Assembly: GCF_040802235.1 (NCBI RefSeq)
Contig: NC_133166.1
Coordinates: 114,156,991-114,220,990 of the forward strand
Direction of reading: 5' to 3'
Source: Manis javanica
Lineage: Eukaryota > Chordata > Mammalia > Pholidota > Manidae
Length of the DNA: 64,000 nucleotides
The position numbers were made by a program, and so were the translations under genes. Shown one piece after another: positions 23,401-35,300 of this stretch. Position 1 is the first letter of the stretch, and every line of letters begins with the position of its first letter. The notes beneath the pieces were generated by a model. That model ran no database searches. It was not told the origin of the DNA and saw nothing but the letters and a program-made list of their open reading frames with translations.

Positions 23401-24435
23401 TCCATTGGCCAGCAGCTGCCCATCTTTCAGCCACTGCACAGAGGGCAGGGGACAGTGGGGCCCAGAGACCACCCAGGCTGTGCAGTTCAGAGCAACTACA
23501 CTGCCGAGGGCAGGCCCCAGGACCTGGTTTCCGGACGGGGAGAGGAAGGTGGGGGCCCTGTCACAGACACCTGCAGAGAGAGGTCTGGGTAGATCCTTGC
23601 AATGCACAGGATTCCGGGCTCCCACTGCCCACAAATAGTCTGTGGGCCAGGAAGAACAAAATAGCCAGTGGCGCATGTTGCTTAATGGCCACACCATGTC
23701 CATCAATGAATCCCACGGGGGACAGAACCTGGCACTCGGCTCAACCTCCCCCAGCATTAGCTCGTCCTCAGAGAAGGTATTGGCATGGGGGGCAGTGGCT
23801 AGAGTCATGACTGAGCTGACTCCCCTCAGCCGCCGGGCCCACATGGCTGCTTGTTCACTCAGGACGTGAGCCCGGCCCCCACACTTCCTGCACCTGTTGC
23901 TCACAGCTGTGCTGTCCACCCCAGGTGAGGGGCCCAGCTCTCCACCCCTCACCCAGGGGCCTCTACTGGGGTTGCTGCAGCGAGTATGAAGACTGGTGGT
24001 TTGGGGACTCAGGTGCTGGATGTGCTAGCACCTCCCACCTGGGACACGAGTGGTTGCAGGACACTCTAGACCTCACCATGGGCAAGCCTCCCACCATCCT
24101 GACACCTGAACTTCCTCAACTTTAAATCAGGGTGCTGAACCCTAGCAAGAGGACCACCACCCTCATGGTAGTGCAGCCTCCAGGCCACCTCTCCCTGCAG
24201 CTCCCCACCATCATTCCTTCCCGGTATCCCTGGGCTTTACTGACCCCCCTGAGCCCTAGAGGTCTTGGGCAGGAGAGGGCTCAGGGGCCATCCTAACAGT
24301 GGGGTCAGGACCTCAGGTCATGGGGGAGGGGGGGATGGAAGCCTTTGAGCCCAGGCTACATCCAGCACGGAGCCAGCCCAAGGGCAGATAAAAGTGGGGC
24401 CCATGCTGTCCTTCTCTGACCCATCTACCTGCCAT
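20417..24435 (-). CDS. SIGIRR: SIGIRR (IL1R8/TIR8), complete coding region (9 exons, 410 aa)
   Basis: Minus-strand coding exons, 5' to 3': 24435..24429, 23570..23372, 22901..22768, 22663..22523, 22177..22034, 21618..21516, 21453..21303, 21061..20872, 20580..20417. Total 1,233 nt, the human length. The first exon codes only ATGGCAG, in a strong Kozak context, giving MAG then [14 protein letters not shown] single Ig domain has cysteines in ALNCTAWVV and [10 protein letters not shown], with NxS/T sites. The membrane segment is near residues 118-139 ([20 protein letters not shown]). A TIR domain starts at about 163 ([19 protein letters not shown]), and a roughly 100-residue tail ends in [16 protein letters not shown] dampens IL-1R/TLR signalling and, with IL-18R1, responds to IL-37. 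NLSRC and KELQLALP keep the Cys and Leu known to replace conserved signalling residues in this family. The intron at 21454-21515 is only 62 nt. Confidence 0.96.
21657..21985. repeat. 81-bp tandem repeat, about four copies, in SIGIRR intron
   Basis: The motif 'gcctgcggggaggggctgct' recurs at 21663, 21744, 21825 and 21906, exactly 81 bp apart. Copies differ at only a few bases (for example 'gcgagggacagcg' versus 'gcgggggacagag'). Because 81 is divisible by three, every frame repeats as a 27-residue unit on both strands. It lies in the 415-nt intron between the two exons that code the middle of the TIR domain. Confidence 0.95.
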
Positions 24436-27400
24436 GGTCTGGCTGGGGCCTTCTCTGGGCACGCTGGGCACTGGTCCACCCCTGGCTCCACGGGGCTCCT
24501 TGGCCGAGCAGACTGGACCCCCAAGGGCTGAGCAGGACTCACTCTCTGTCCTTGTGGCTGGTCAGTCAGGGCACCAGGACAGGGCAGAGGCTGCTGCCAT
24601 CCCCAGGGAGCAAGTTAAACAAGAACAGGATGAGTTAACATGTAACTTTGGCCACAGACCACACTGTGGCCAGCACAGACCCTGCACCAGCTGCTTCATA
24701 GATGCTGGTGGGGGAACAGGACGCCAGCACAGCAGCTCTAAGCACCTCATACAGCTGGAATGGGCACTGCCCTGCACAGCCCAGGGGGCTGGGAGGGGCC
24801 TTTGGACTGACCTTCACCTGCCCCAGGGCCACCATGACAGCCCAGGGTGAGCCTGTGGGCAGGTAAACCCTGGCACCCCTCAGGAGGCCTGGAGTTGGCC
24901 TCATTCCTCTTGTTCCCTGGGAAAAGGCTGCCTCATGTAAGGGGCTGCAGCAGTACAGGTTGCACTCAGGCAGGCTGGGCCTGGGGGGCATGAGCAACAT
25001 GGTGAGTACCACGTGGCCTGACTCAGCCATGCTCCCAGCCATGGTTTGGTTCTGGACCCATGTGCCTGAGGCTGAGCCAGGCCTAGGCTGGAGGCAGGAG
25101 GGCCCCATGGGGGCCAAGCTGGACCGAGTCCTCTCCAACGGGCTCACAGGGCACCCCTCTTTCTAGGTCCCATGCCCTCATTCCCCCACTCATCTGTCAT
25201 TTCCCAGCCAAGACACTTTTGTTCACCTATCCAGTTCCCCATGGGAGGCCCCATCCCACCCATAGGTGACTCTCCTACATAAGGTCTGGGACCCTCCCAG
25301 TATAGATAGGCATGAGCCACATGTCTTCTGACACAAAAAGCTCCACAGTGACCGGGGCTGAAAGGAGGGGGCCCTGTTGAGGGAAAGGGGGAGCCTTTGT
25401 TGAGGGTCTCCTGACAGAAGAGCCTGGGGCCCCTCCTCCCGGCGCCCAGGTCCATCCAGTTGACCGAGCAAGTATCTATTGAGCAGATACTCTGCTGCCC
25501 CCAGGGGTTGTACTCCCTGCCCCAGGGCCCCAGAGGCTTTGCAGGGACAAGTCTCAGCCTCCCCACCCTTCTGCTGCAAGGACCCAGCCTGGCCTAGCCT
25601 CTGCACAGCCAGAAGCCCCAGGTTCAGCTGGGTGTAATTTCCTCAGGAACTGGTGAAGCATCAGGCAGGGGGCTGGTGAGGAGGGTCCTTCCAGGAGCCC
25701 TTTGGAGTGGAGGACAGTCCTGGGAAGTTCCGTGAACTAGTCCGCTGGGGTGCTGTGGAAGGTGAGGCAGCTCACACCCCTCCCCAGCGAGCCCAAAGGA
25801 TGTGCCCCAGCCCAGTGGCTCCCAGGCACCTACAGGGGCCCCTGCACCTTCCCAAAATCAGAAGACCAGCTTTCCCTGGAAACGCAGTCTCTCACCCTCC
25901 TGGAGGTTAAGGCTAAACTGCACAGTCAGGGCAGGGGTCCTCTCTCTGCAGTCTCTGCGTTGCACACCTACCCCTGCACGGCCCCCCAGGCCTCTCCCTA
26001 TGCACACCTGCACTAAGCTCCCGTCTCAGTCCGTGTGCCCACAGGCACACTCCCCACTCTTGTGGCCACACACCCAGCACAGAGCACACTTGTGACAGCT
26101 CTGGCAGGCTGTGTGGCCACGAGCATCTGCACACACCCCGTACCATGTACCTTGCTCTGCACACCCACCTTGCCTGCCAATAGCACACTCACGGCCCCCA
26201 TCACCCGCCCCTGCACACACATGAGCACATACATGCCTCAGGCCCTGCAGGCCTCCCTCAGCCAGGCCTGACTCCGAGGACAGGACTCAGGTCAGGAAAG
26301 GCGTCCAAGGATGTGGACACAGGCTTACCCAGGGCAGCAGGGCCGCTGTGGGAAGGCACGAAGTCACCTGGCTCCGGCTCTTCCCTCCTGGGTGGGTGTC
26401 AGTCATTGAGGTCATTGACGTGTGCTTGGGAGGACCCCTTACCCCGTCTACAGTGGTAGAAGCGCTGCCCCAGACACATCGCCAAGCAGTGAGGACCTGG
26501 CCTTTGTTTGTGTGTACTTAATCAGAAACTCCCTGTAGCTTCCTGGCCTTGAAGTCACATCCTCTCCTAAACCTAAACCCCACCCAGGCACCCACCCTCC
26601 TCCTGCTGCTGGTGGCTGGTGGTTCTCACCCCGCCTGCCTGCCCAGCTTCTTCCTGTAACTGTGAGTCAAGCGGCTCCTTCCTCTGGGGCCCGCCCCGGC
26701 CCACCCAGGCACCAAACTTCCCGCGCAGGCCAGGCCTGGAGGATAGGGGAGGTTGTAGGGGGCCCAGGGCCTAGGGCCCAGGGTGGTGTGTGGGGGTCTT
26801 GCACACACAAGCAGAGGGCCAGCTGTACTGTGTGGTCTGCTGCCTGGACACCTCCAATGAGACCAACTCGTGGTGGGGCGGGGAGGGGTGGGGGTTCTCC
26901 ATGTTGCTCCCCTGACCCCAAGTGAGCAACCCTGATGTGTCTCTGACCTCTGATCTGCTGGGGTGGGGGTGGGGGGTCCTGTGGAAATTGCTGACAATAT
27001 TGGGGCCATCTCCCAGGAATAGCCCCCAAATGAGGCCCTCTGCCACGGGGCTGGGGTATCATGTGAACCATAGCTACAGGCTGGGATGGGAGGGCAGTGC
27101 CCCCTTTTCCAGATAAGGAAGCAAACAGGAGGCTGCCTGACTCAGTCCAGGTGGGGGGCAGCCATCGTCTCCTTTTGTCACCACTGACACCCTCCACCCA
27201 GACTGGCCTGGGACTCAAGGCCCAGCAAAGGTGGCTGGTATTGCTGCCCATAGAAGTTGGGCAAGGGTCCCCTTCATCCTCTGTCTCTGCCCTCGGGGGG
27301 GCAGGGGCCCCCAAGTGGAGCATCCGCAACACAGCGCTGGCTTTCCTACATCCTTAATCTGACCCCATCCACTCTGGTTCAAACCCCGCTGTGGCCCTGG

Positions 27401-27779
27401 GGAGCCTTGAGTGATGGTGCAGTATGGGCTCAGGGTCCCGCAGAACTGGAGGAAGGCCCGATTGCACCCTTCCCCTGAGCCTCCTGGAATCTCACTGGGA
27501 CTGTTACTAGCTCTTCCCCGAAGGTGCCCCAGCCGCTGGCCAAGGAGGGGACAGTGAGAGCGCCTGATGCACAGGGTAAAGCCACTAGCATCTAAAGTGG
27601 CCAGCGTGGGAGCAGCAGGCGGGAAGTCCCACCAGCCCTGGTCCTCTCAAAGCCACTGCCGGACTGTCTGGCTCCCGTGCCCATCTGTGCCTCCACCGAG
27701 CAGCCCCGCGTGGACGCTCCTCCCTCGGCCCCAGGCACACTCCCCAAAGTGAGCATGAAGACGCACAAGGCCTCAGGCA
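24436..27779 (-). other. SIGIRR: SIGIRR 5' UTR intron region
   Basis: This interval lies between the SIGIRR start-codon exon and its CpG island. It is probably intronic, perhaps with untranslated exons I cannot place. A CA/CACAC-rich zone lies around 25,960-26,230. No other gene is recognised. Confidence 0.4.
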
Positions 27780-28890
27780 CTCCCGCGAACAGCCCTTTCG
27801 AGGCCAAGCCCGCCCCCGGCGCCGCCCCGCGCTCTACTCCCGGAGCCTGCCGGCGCCTACAGGCCCCAGCGCTCCTGCCCTCGGGCGGTCTAGAGCTCTG
27901 GCTCCCTGGAAGCGCAGTGGGGCTGCTGTCCCCGAGCCTCGGGGTCCCCTACCCCTGACCAGCGCTGCTTCCTGTTACCCCGCCCCGCCAGTCTGTTCTG
28001 CTGCCCGTGCCCCATTTTCTGAGCGTTCACCCGCACCTCCCACGCTCCGCCTTTCTGGGGGTGGCCCGGACTTAGACCCCTCCAGGTGCGGTGAGCAGGC
28101 CAGTTGGAGGCGCGCTCGCGGGGCCGCGGATGGCGAGGCGGGGCGCGCACCGTGAGCGGGGCGCGGGCGCTGGGACAGGCGCGCGGCTGCGAGCAGGCCT
28201 GGCACGGCTGGGCGGGGACGCGCGGATGGCGGCATCTCCGCCTGGCGATCCGCGCCGCGGCCCCAGCCCGTCCGTCGGTGCGGCCTCGGCGCCCTGGGAG
28301 GAGCCAGGCCTGGGACCCGGGCTCGGGGCGCTGTGGGTGCCCGCGCGCCCCCGGCTCCTCCTCCTCAGCTGGGCGAAGGTCACAAGGAAGCCACGCCCAC
28401 GTCGGGCCGAGCGGGAGGAGCGGCCCTTGCCCCCCAAGCCCCACGAGGCCGGGATCCGAGCAAGCTGCGGGCGACGCGGGCAGCAGGCCCGTCTCCGAGC
28501 CTCTTCCTGCAGGACCGCGATCGCCACGGTCGACGCTCCTCGGGGCAAGGAGCTCCCCGCTCCCCCAAGCCCCAGGCCTGGTCCCGGCTCCCAGGAGCCG
28601 GCGACCTCCACTCACCCCCGTGGGTTTGAGCCGCGGCCGCCTTTCACCTGCTGCCGAGACCTGGGGCCCGCTCGACCGCGGGGGCGGGGCGGCTCACCTG
28701 GGCCAGGTGCGCAGCGGCGACAGCCCCGCGGCGGCTGCGGCAGGTGCAGCCCCGCCCAGCGGCCAGGGCCCAGGGCGGACCCAAGTGTCCCACTTTGCGC
28801 CCAAGGCTGTCCAACGCTCAGCCCCGGGAGCTGCGGCCGCCGGAGCCTGGGGGCAGAGGCCAAACTGGCCCAACCAGCCGGGAGAGGCTC
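27780..28890 (-). promoter_or_regulatory. SIGIRR: CpG island, likely SIGIRR promoter and 5' UTR exon
   Basis: This long GC-rich, CpG-dense stretch is upstream of SIGIRR on the minus strand. A good minus-strand donor, CTGGCCCAG|GTGAGCC, has its exon edge at 28,698, suggesting an untranslated first exon of roughly 28,698-28,900. No TATA box is evident. Open frames within it are compositional. Confidence 0.6.
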
Positions 28891-29163
28891 GCTGACGGGT
28901 TTGCGTCGTCTCAGGGGGTACCTCTTGTGGTTCTGTCACCTGCCCCAGCTCCTTTCTCTCCCTACAGTTAGCCTTCCTTGACTCCTGCCCCTAAACCTCA
29001 GCGCAGGTGCAGGGAGTTAGGACTTTAATAAGGTGCCCCTCACTTGAAAGCCCATGGAAAGTCAGAAGAAAGCCAGGAGGCAACCACGTTCCAGGCCTGT
29101 TTCCATCTAGCCCTGAGGGTAGACACAGCCACAGGTCCAGAAATTAACACAGAAAGGTTTAGT

Positions 29164-29169
29164 TTTATT
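29164..29169 (-). terminator. ANO9: ANO9 polyadenylation signal
   Basis: TTTATT on the + strand is AATAAA on the minus strand, about 180 bp after the predicted ANO9 stop. Only about 300-450 bp separate this 3' end from the SIGIRR CpG island, so the two minus-strand genes are tightly packed. Confidence 0.75.
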
Positions 29170-29348
29170 TTAGAAAGTTCTGCTGGCTGAGGAAAGCCAG
29201 AAAGGTGGGGTCAGGTGGGATGGGGGTAGGGCCCAGGCCTGCTTTGCGACTGCATGAGAAGCCCCCTCCCCAGTGCTGTGGGTGGTAGGGATCACTCAGT
29301 TCAGGTTAGGCTGTGCCAAGCCTGAGCTCTAACAGACATAGGTGCCAC

Positions 29349-32300
29349 TCAGGACATCCCAAACCAGGGGCCTGCTGGGGCCCATATGCACGGGGCCTTC
29401 TTACAGCCCACCCCCACTGCCACACACATGTGCAGCCATGGCTGGGGTGGGAGCTGGTGGCAGTGGCTCTGCGTCTCTGCTCCTGGGCTCCAGCCCCTCT
29501 TGACCAGCTCTGGGTCCTCTACACGTCTGTGCTCTTGGGGCGGGAGCTGGAGGCAGGAGTGGGATGGGTGGGGATCAGCGGCCAGGCCCACCCCAGGCCT
29601 GGTGCCAGCACCACCCCGCCCAGCTCCACCCCCGTACCACAGCTTCTCCCTGAGCCTCTGGTATTTCTCCTCCAGAACCTTGTTCTTCACTGCCTGAGGG
29701 ACGTCAGGCACAAACCAGGCAGCGATGAGCTTGATGCACAAGGCTACGTGCTGTGGGCAGAGGCGGGGGGCAGGGGCTGAGTGTGGAGGCCGAAGCAGGC
29801 TGATGGGGGCTCGGGGGCCAAGGAGGAGGACTGGAGGGAGCTGCCCCCACCCCGAAACCCCTCCCCCAGTTCTGGCCCACCTCAAAGAGGATAAGGAAGG
29901 CCAGGCGGACAGCCAGGAGGACCCAGAACTGCCCCGAGAGGTTGTAGTCCTGAGCGCTGCGGTAGTCCCGGTACCTGGGGCAGGGAAGTACCGAGGTCAG
30001 GGGACAGGAGTCCAGAGGGCTCCCAGAGGCCATGGGGGTCCAAACCTGCACTCAGTCACATTCTCCGAGCCCTCTATGCGGACAGGGTCCTGGAAGTCCT
30101 TGGTGTAGAACACAGACAGACTGTGGTTGACGTAGCCCGTGAGGCAGCTGAGGGAGGGGAGAGGTGCAGGCTGCAGGGTGGCCCCTGACTCCTGGAACTG
30201 ACCCACATCTGGTGGGGGCACATCACAGACCCCTTCCCTCACTTCCCTGCAGAGCTGGGTAAGGACACAACTCTGCCCTCTTGGGCAGAGCAGGCCCTGA
30301 AGGGTCTGCCGTGAATTTGGCATTCCTGTAGTGCCTGCTCAGAAAACAGCTGGTTCTGGGACCTTAATCCTCACTGGGGGTCTCAGCACTCCTGGGTGCC
30401 AGCCCTAGGTTCTGCAGGTAAGCACTGGAGGGCAGGGCCACCTAGGCCCAGACTCATGACAGGCACCAGCAATGTGATGGTGCTGCGCTGTGGATGGGTC
30501 TCTGGACAGCTTGAGGGACACCCAGGGGCTGACTGGCATCACCCCCTTACTCGACTGCAGGGTGGGCCCCCTGTCGGCATGGGCCATAGTGGTACTTGTA
30601 CACCACTCGGGGGATGAACTCAGATGTGAAGGCGATGACCATCCCATTGGCAATGACCGCCAGCACGCCGATGGTCTCCAGCACCTGCAGCCAGGTCCCT
30701 GGGCCACAGCAGGGGGGAGGCCATCTGGTCCCTTAGGCTCTGATCCACTGGTACCGCCCGCCCCACCTCCACCCGCCGGTCATCCAAGGCAGGTCAGGCC
30801 GCAGGGCCCAGCTTACTGGTGAGGAAGGCTGGGGACAGGGCTGGCGGATAGCAGCCTCTGCTCTCCTGTACCCCCTCCTTTGTGAGGTAGACAGGGAGGG
30901 GCCAGGTCTCCTCCGCCCCCCACCTTCCTGAACCCCTAAGCTGACCCCAAGCCTGCTCCCCCTTGTGGGCCCACAGCCCAGGGAAGAGTCCCTTAACTGG
31001 GTCCCGGTTGGACCCTCCCTCACGCTTCACCTCCTCTGCCCTCATCCACCACCCGGCCCTGTCCTTCCGACCCCTGTCCCTCTCAGGCCAGTCTGGGTGA
31101 CAGGCCATCTGCTGGACTCCTCCTTCTCGTGGCTCTTTGCTCTCAGAGTCCAGCTGTCCTACCTGGGCCTCCCTGGCCTGCAAAGTGCACGGCAACCCCT
31201 TCTGGGGCCTGAGCCCCTAGGGCCAACTCCCGTGCTAGGCGGGACCGAGGGCGGGCCGGGGGCTCCGAGTGCTTGCTTCTCAGACGGGGATCGGCCTGGG
31301 GGTCCCCAGGGCCCCCTGCCCCCAGGCACCCCGCCCTGTCGGGCCCTGACCGATGTCCTTTGCCTTGCGGGGCACCAAGCGCTGCCTCAGCCGGACCATC
31401 TTGATGGCGTCCAGCCGGATCTCCACGAGGTTGCTGAAGAGCGCGAGGAGCGGGGCCAGCGGGAAGGCAGCCACGAAGACCGTGGTGAAGCTGTACTGAA
31501 TCACTGGGGGGCGGGCCGTCAATTCCTCCTGCCCCCTGGCCCCCCACCTGCCCCCCACCCCATGACACATCGTGCCCCGTGCCCCAGGCCCTTCCACGTA
31601 CTCATCTCCATGAACTCATCGAACAGGCTGAAGGTGTTGACTGGGTTCAGGCAGTAGTTGCGCTCCCAGTCCCTCAGCTCTGGGTCCCGGGACCTGCAGC
31701 CCCGCTTGACCCTCATCAAGCGACACTTGTGGGCCAGCCACCTGGGGCGACAGGGAGGGGTGCTGGGGGCTGAGGGCCCCTCAGAACTGCTGGCTCTGGG
31801 AAACGGGGAGCATGGGAGGGAACTGGGGGCTCAGGTGGGGCTGCAGGAAACTCCTGGGAAGGGGGTGGTCCTCACGGGCCCAGGTACTCCATGCAGTTGC
31901 TGAGCGTTTGTTTCAGACCCATGATAATGGCCATCTGCAGGAACAGGTCCATCATGCAGCCACTGAGATGGCACTGTGGGGGTCAGAGATGCACATCAGG
32001 CATGGGGAGGGGGAGGGCAGCCCTGGCGGCAGGGAGGGCAGCTCAGCGACACTGCATGCAGGACAGACTGACCTCCTCCAGCTTCCACTGCCCTGCCAGG
32101 AGCACCAAATTCCCAGGGTGACCGTTGATCCTAGAAGGAAAGGGAGGCTGGGGTGGGCAGGACAGAAGGGGAGTGGATGGCAAGGGGCAGTGGAAGGAAG
32201 GAGAGAGACTCGACCTCAGGTGAGCACAGGCTCTGCTGGATGCACACCTGTGCTTAGACACAGCCCCTCCGCACACCCGCTTGCACGCCCAGCCTCAGAC

Positions 32301-35300
32301 ACACATTCCAGACAAGGCCCTTTAGGAATAGCCTCAGTTTCTCCCAATGGAAACTGCACATGGCATTACCTTGTGTTTAAAAATCACCTGCTTTGCATTG
32401 TCTGACAGGAAATACAAATTTTATTAAACCAGGCTCCAGCTCAGACTCTGGTGAAATCCCAGAAGCACACCTATTATAGTCATGACCACTACTACTGGTC
32501 TGGAATAGTATAAATTTGCAAAGGGAAAAATGACTGTTTTTGGAAATATAATGATATATCTGGAAAACCTAAATAAACTAACCCTTTGGAGTGGATATCA
32601 AGCTCAACTGGAGCTCCTGTGTGCCACTAAGCATCAGTCAGAGACTGGTGACAATTACAAAATAACAGGTAACGGTCTAAGAAATTTGAGGACCCCTAGA
32701 AAGAAAACTACAAGACTACTGAAGAACATTTAAGAAAGGACACGGACAGAGAAAACTTATTCTTCCATAGAAAAACTCAGGATTGTATTTTTGTGGCAGA
32801 CAGAACGAAGGCCCCCAGGGGTGTCCACATCGCAGTCCCTGGAGCCTGTGAATGTGTCTTACAAGGCAGAGGGTGTTAGGGTTGCTAATCAGCTGTCCTT
32901 GAAACGTAGAGTCTCGTGGATTTTCCAGGCGCGCCCAGTGTGATCACAGATGCCCCTCAGTGGGGAAGGGGCTAACAGAAAGGAGACAGAGTAGGACTCA
33001 GCCAGACACTGCTGGCATTAAAGATGGAAGACAGGGCCAGGAGCCAGGGAATTAGGGTGCCTACAGCAGCTGAAAAGAGTGAGAACAGATTCCCCACCCC
33101 ACTCCAGCCCCCAGATGGAACACAGCCTGCAGACACCATTGAGACCCCTTTGGACTTGTGACCCACAGAACTGTAAGGTAATGAATTTGTGTTGTTTATA
33201 GCCACTAAGTTGGTTACAGTGGCAATAGAAAATTAATACAGAATCCAGTTCGATTCTCCCTAAAATAATGTGTAAGTTTACTGCAGTCTTAAGCTAAATC
33301 CCACAGAACTTTGATGTAGTTGGACAGAGAGATTCTGAAGTTCACCTAGAAGAATAAACATATAAATAACCGTAAAAAAGGAAAAGCAAAAAGGGTCACG
33401 AACGGTGGCCCCAAGTGTAGTGTAATGTGGGGACCAACAGAGAGGTACTGGACACACAGGAAGACCAGAACGTAAAGAGGGTGGCGGAGTTTGCAATAGG
33501 AAAGGACGGTGGTGGTGACATCAGCAAACAGCTTGGGACAACTGGTGGTTATTTGGAAAACAGTACAACAGGGTTCCCTCCTCTGTACCTTGCTGCAAAA
33601 CAAATGCCTTAAGACTGTTTAATATGCTGCAACCATAAACATCTAGATGAAACCACAGCTGAACACGCTTTTAATCTTGAGGACAGGGAGGCCTTTTAGA
33701 GCCTTGCATGAAAAATTAACCAAAGAGGAAGATATGACAAACCTCACGAACTAAAGACACCTTGCCTCCAGAGGAACATGAGCATCTGGATAAAGTTTGC
33801 TCTCCCTTTTCCCAGAGATGTCCCGCACCAGGGGACCACGCACACGAGGAGCGAGAATCTGGAACCAGACTCTGGCTTCTGTCTGCTCCAGCCCCTGCTG
33901 ACGGTGTGACCCTGAGATTGTTTCCCCAGCCGTCTCATCTGTAAACAAGGATAAGACCATCCCTCTGCCACAGGGCTGCGTGTGGGTCACAGCTGGTGTG
34001 TGCCACAGACGTGAGTCTTCACTGTGAAGACCTGGCCTGTCCGCCAAGGAAACCAGCTTGACAAGGAAACCATCGTCAAGACAAATGGGTGGCGCAAATA
34101 CCTGCCACGGGGAGGAGGAGCTGAACAAAGGGAAGGACTATGACAAGGAGTCAGAAAAACGGACCCTCTAGGAAACAAGAGGTAATTGGGGAACAGATGG
34201 GAACTTCAGGGGAAAATAGCAACAGCATCTCGAGGAGGGCATGAGAAAGACACTACCCGGAGCCAGAGAACCAGGGAGAACTCTGGGACATGAAGGCTCC
34301 GTGAGACCTAAAAAAAAAACCAATAGTCAAAAAGGGAAAATGAGGGAGATCTCCCCAGATGTCGATATAAAGACAGAGATGGCATATGTGAGATAAGAGG
34401 GTAAAAATGCAGGGGACAAGCCCAGGACCAGACGCTCCATAAAGAGCAGAGAGAAAAAATTTTTTAACCTAAAAAAAAAATTAAAAAGAAAATGTAGGGA
34501 GTCTATGCAGGACACGGGTTTTTCAACCGGAAGGATCCAACCATTGCCCAGGGTGGGCATGAAGACCCACCCCTATATTGTCCACACTGCAAAGAGAAAA
34601 GTCCTAAAACCTCTGGAGGGGAAAAACCAGGTCAGTGGGGAAGCAACAGAAGTCAGATTTTCCACCCACTTCTCAGCCTCTTCGCGTGGGCAAGGACAGC
34701 ACAGCAGGTGCCGTTCAAGTTCTGGGGTAGTGGTTTTGCAGGTAGGTTCGGTACCACCGTGTCAAGCATATGATACAGAAATAACAGTAGTAGGTATACA
34801 CGAATCCAGAAAGCTTACGTCTCAGGTGTACTTCCTGGGTAAACGAAAACAGACTAAAAAAGAGAAGGCAGCTTAGGATTCAGGAAATGGGGGCACCAGC
34901 CCAGGAGAGCAGCCCGTGCAAGTCGCAGGGCAATGGCTGCACAGGATCTGAGAGAGCAGCCCGCCCAGCATGGGCAGGAGAGTGGAGGGCTCCCAGGGAA
35001 GGTCTGTGGGCAGAAAGGGGCTCCATGCATTAGACAGGGCAGCGAGAGGCTAGGGAAAGTCATGTGAGGGAAAAAAGGCAATCAGAAACCATAGGAAAAA
35101 TACAGAGCTGTACAATAAAGAAATAGCCAAATGTGAAGCAAAGTAAAATATGATGTGGTTTTAACAAACTGGTGGTCAAATAAGAGAATTCATTTGACCT
35201 TGATGCTGCAATAAATAACACAGATGCTCAGATGACATGAATAATTTGTAGGAAAAGAAACACAAGGACTGATATATACCTGGGAACACGCTGGACTCTC

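Noticed and set aside
24635-25147. 170-codon minus-strand frame upstream of the SIGIRR start exon
   Set aside because: No domain, no splice-phase logic linking it to SIGIRR, and a length within chance for this composition.
28091-28981. Long overlapping open frames on both strands in the SIGIRR CpG island
   Set aside because: Several frames are open at once, as expected where stop codons are rare. No recognised domain.
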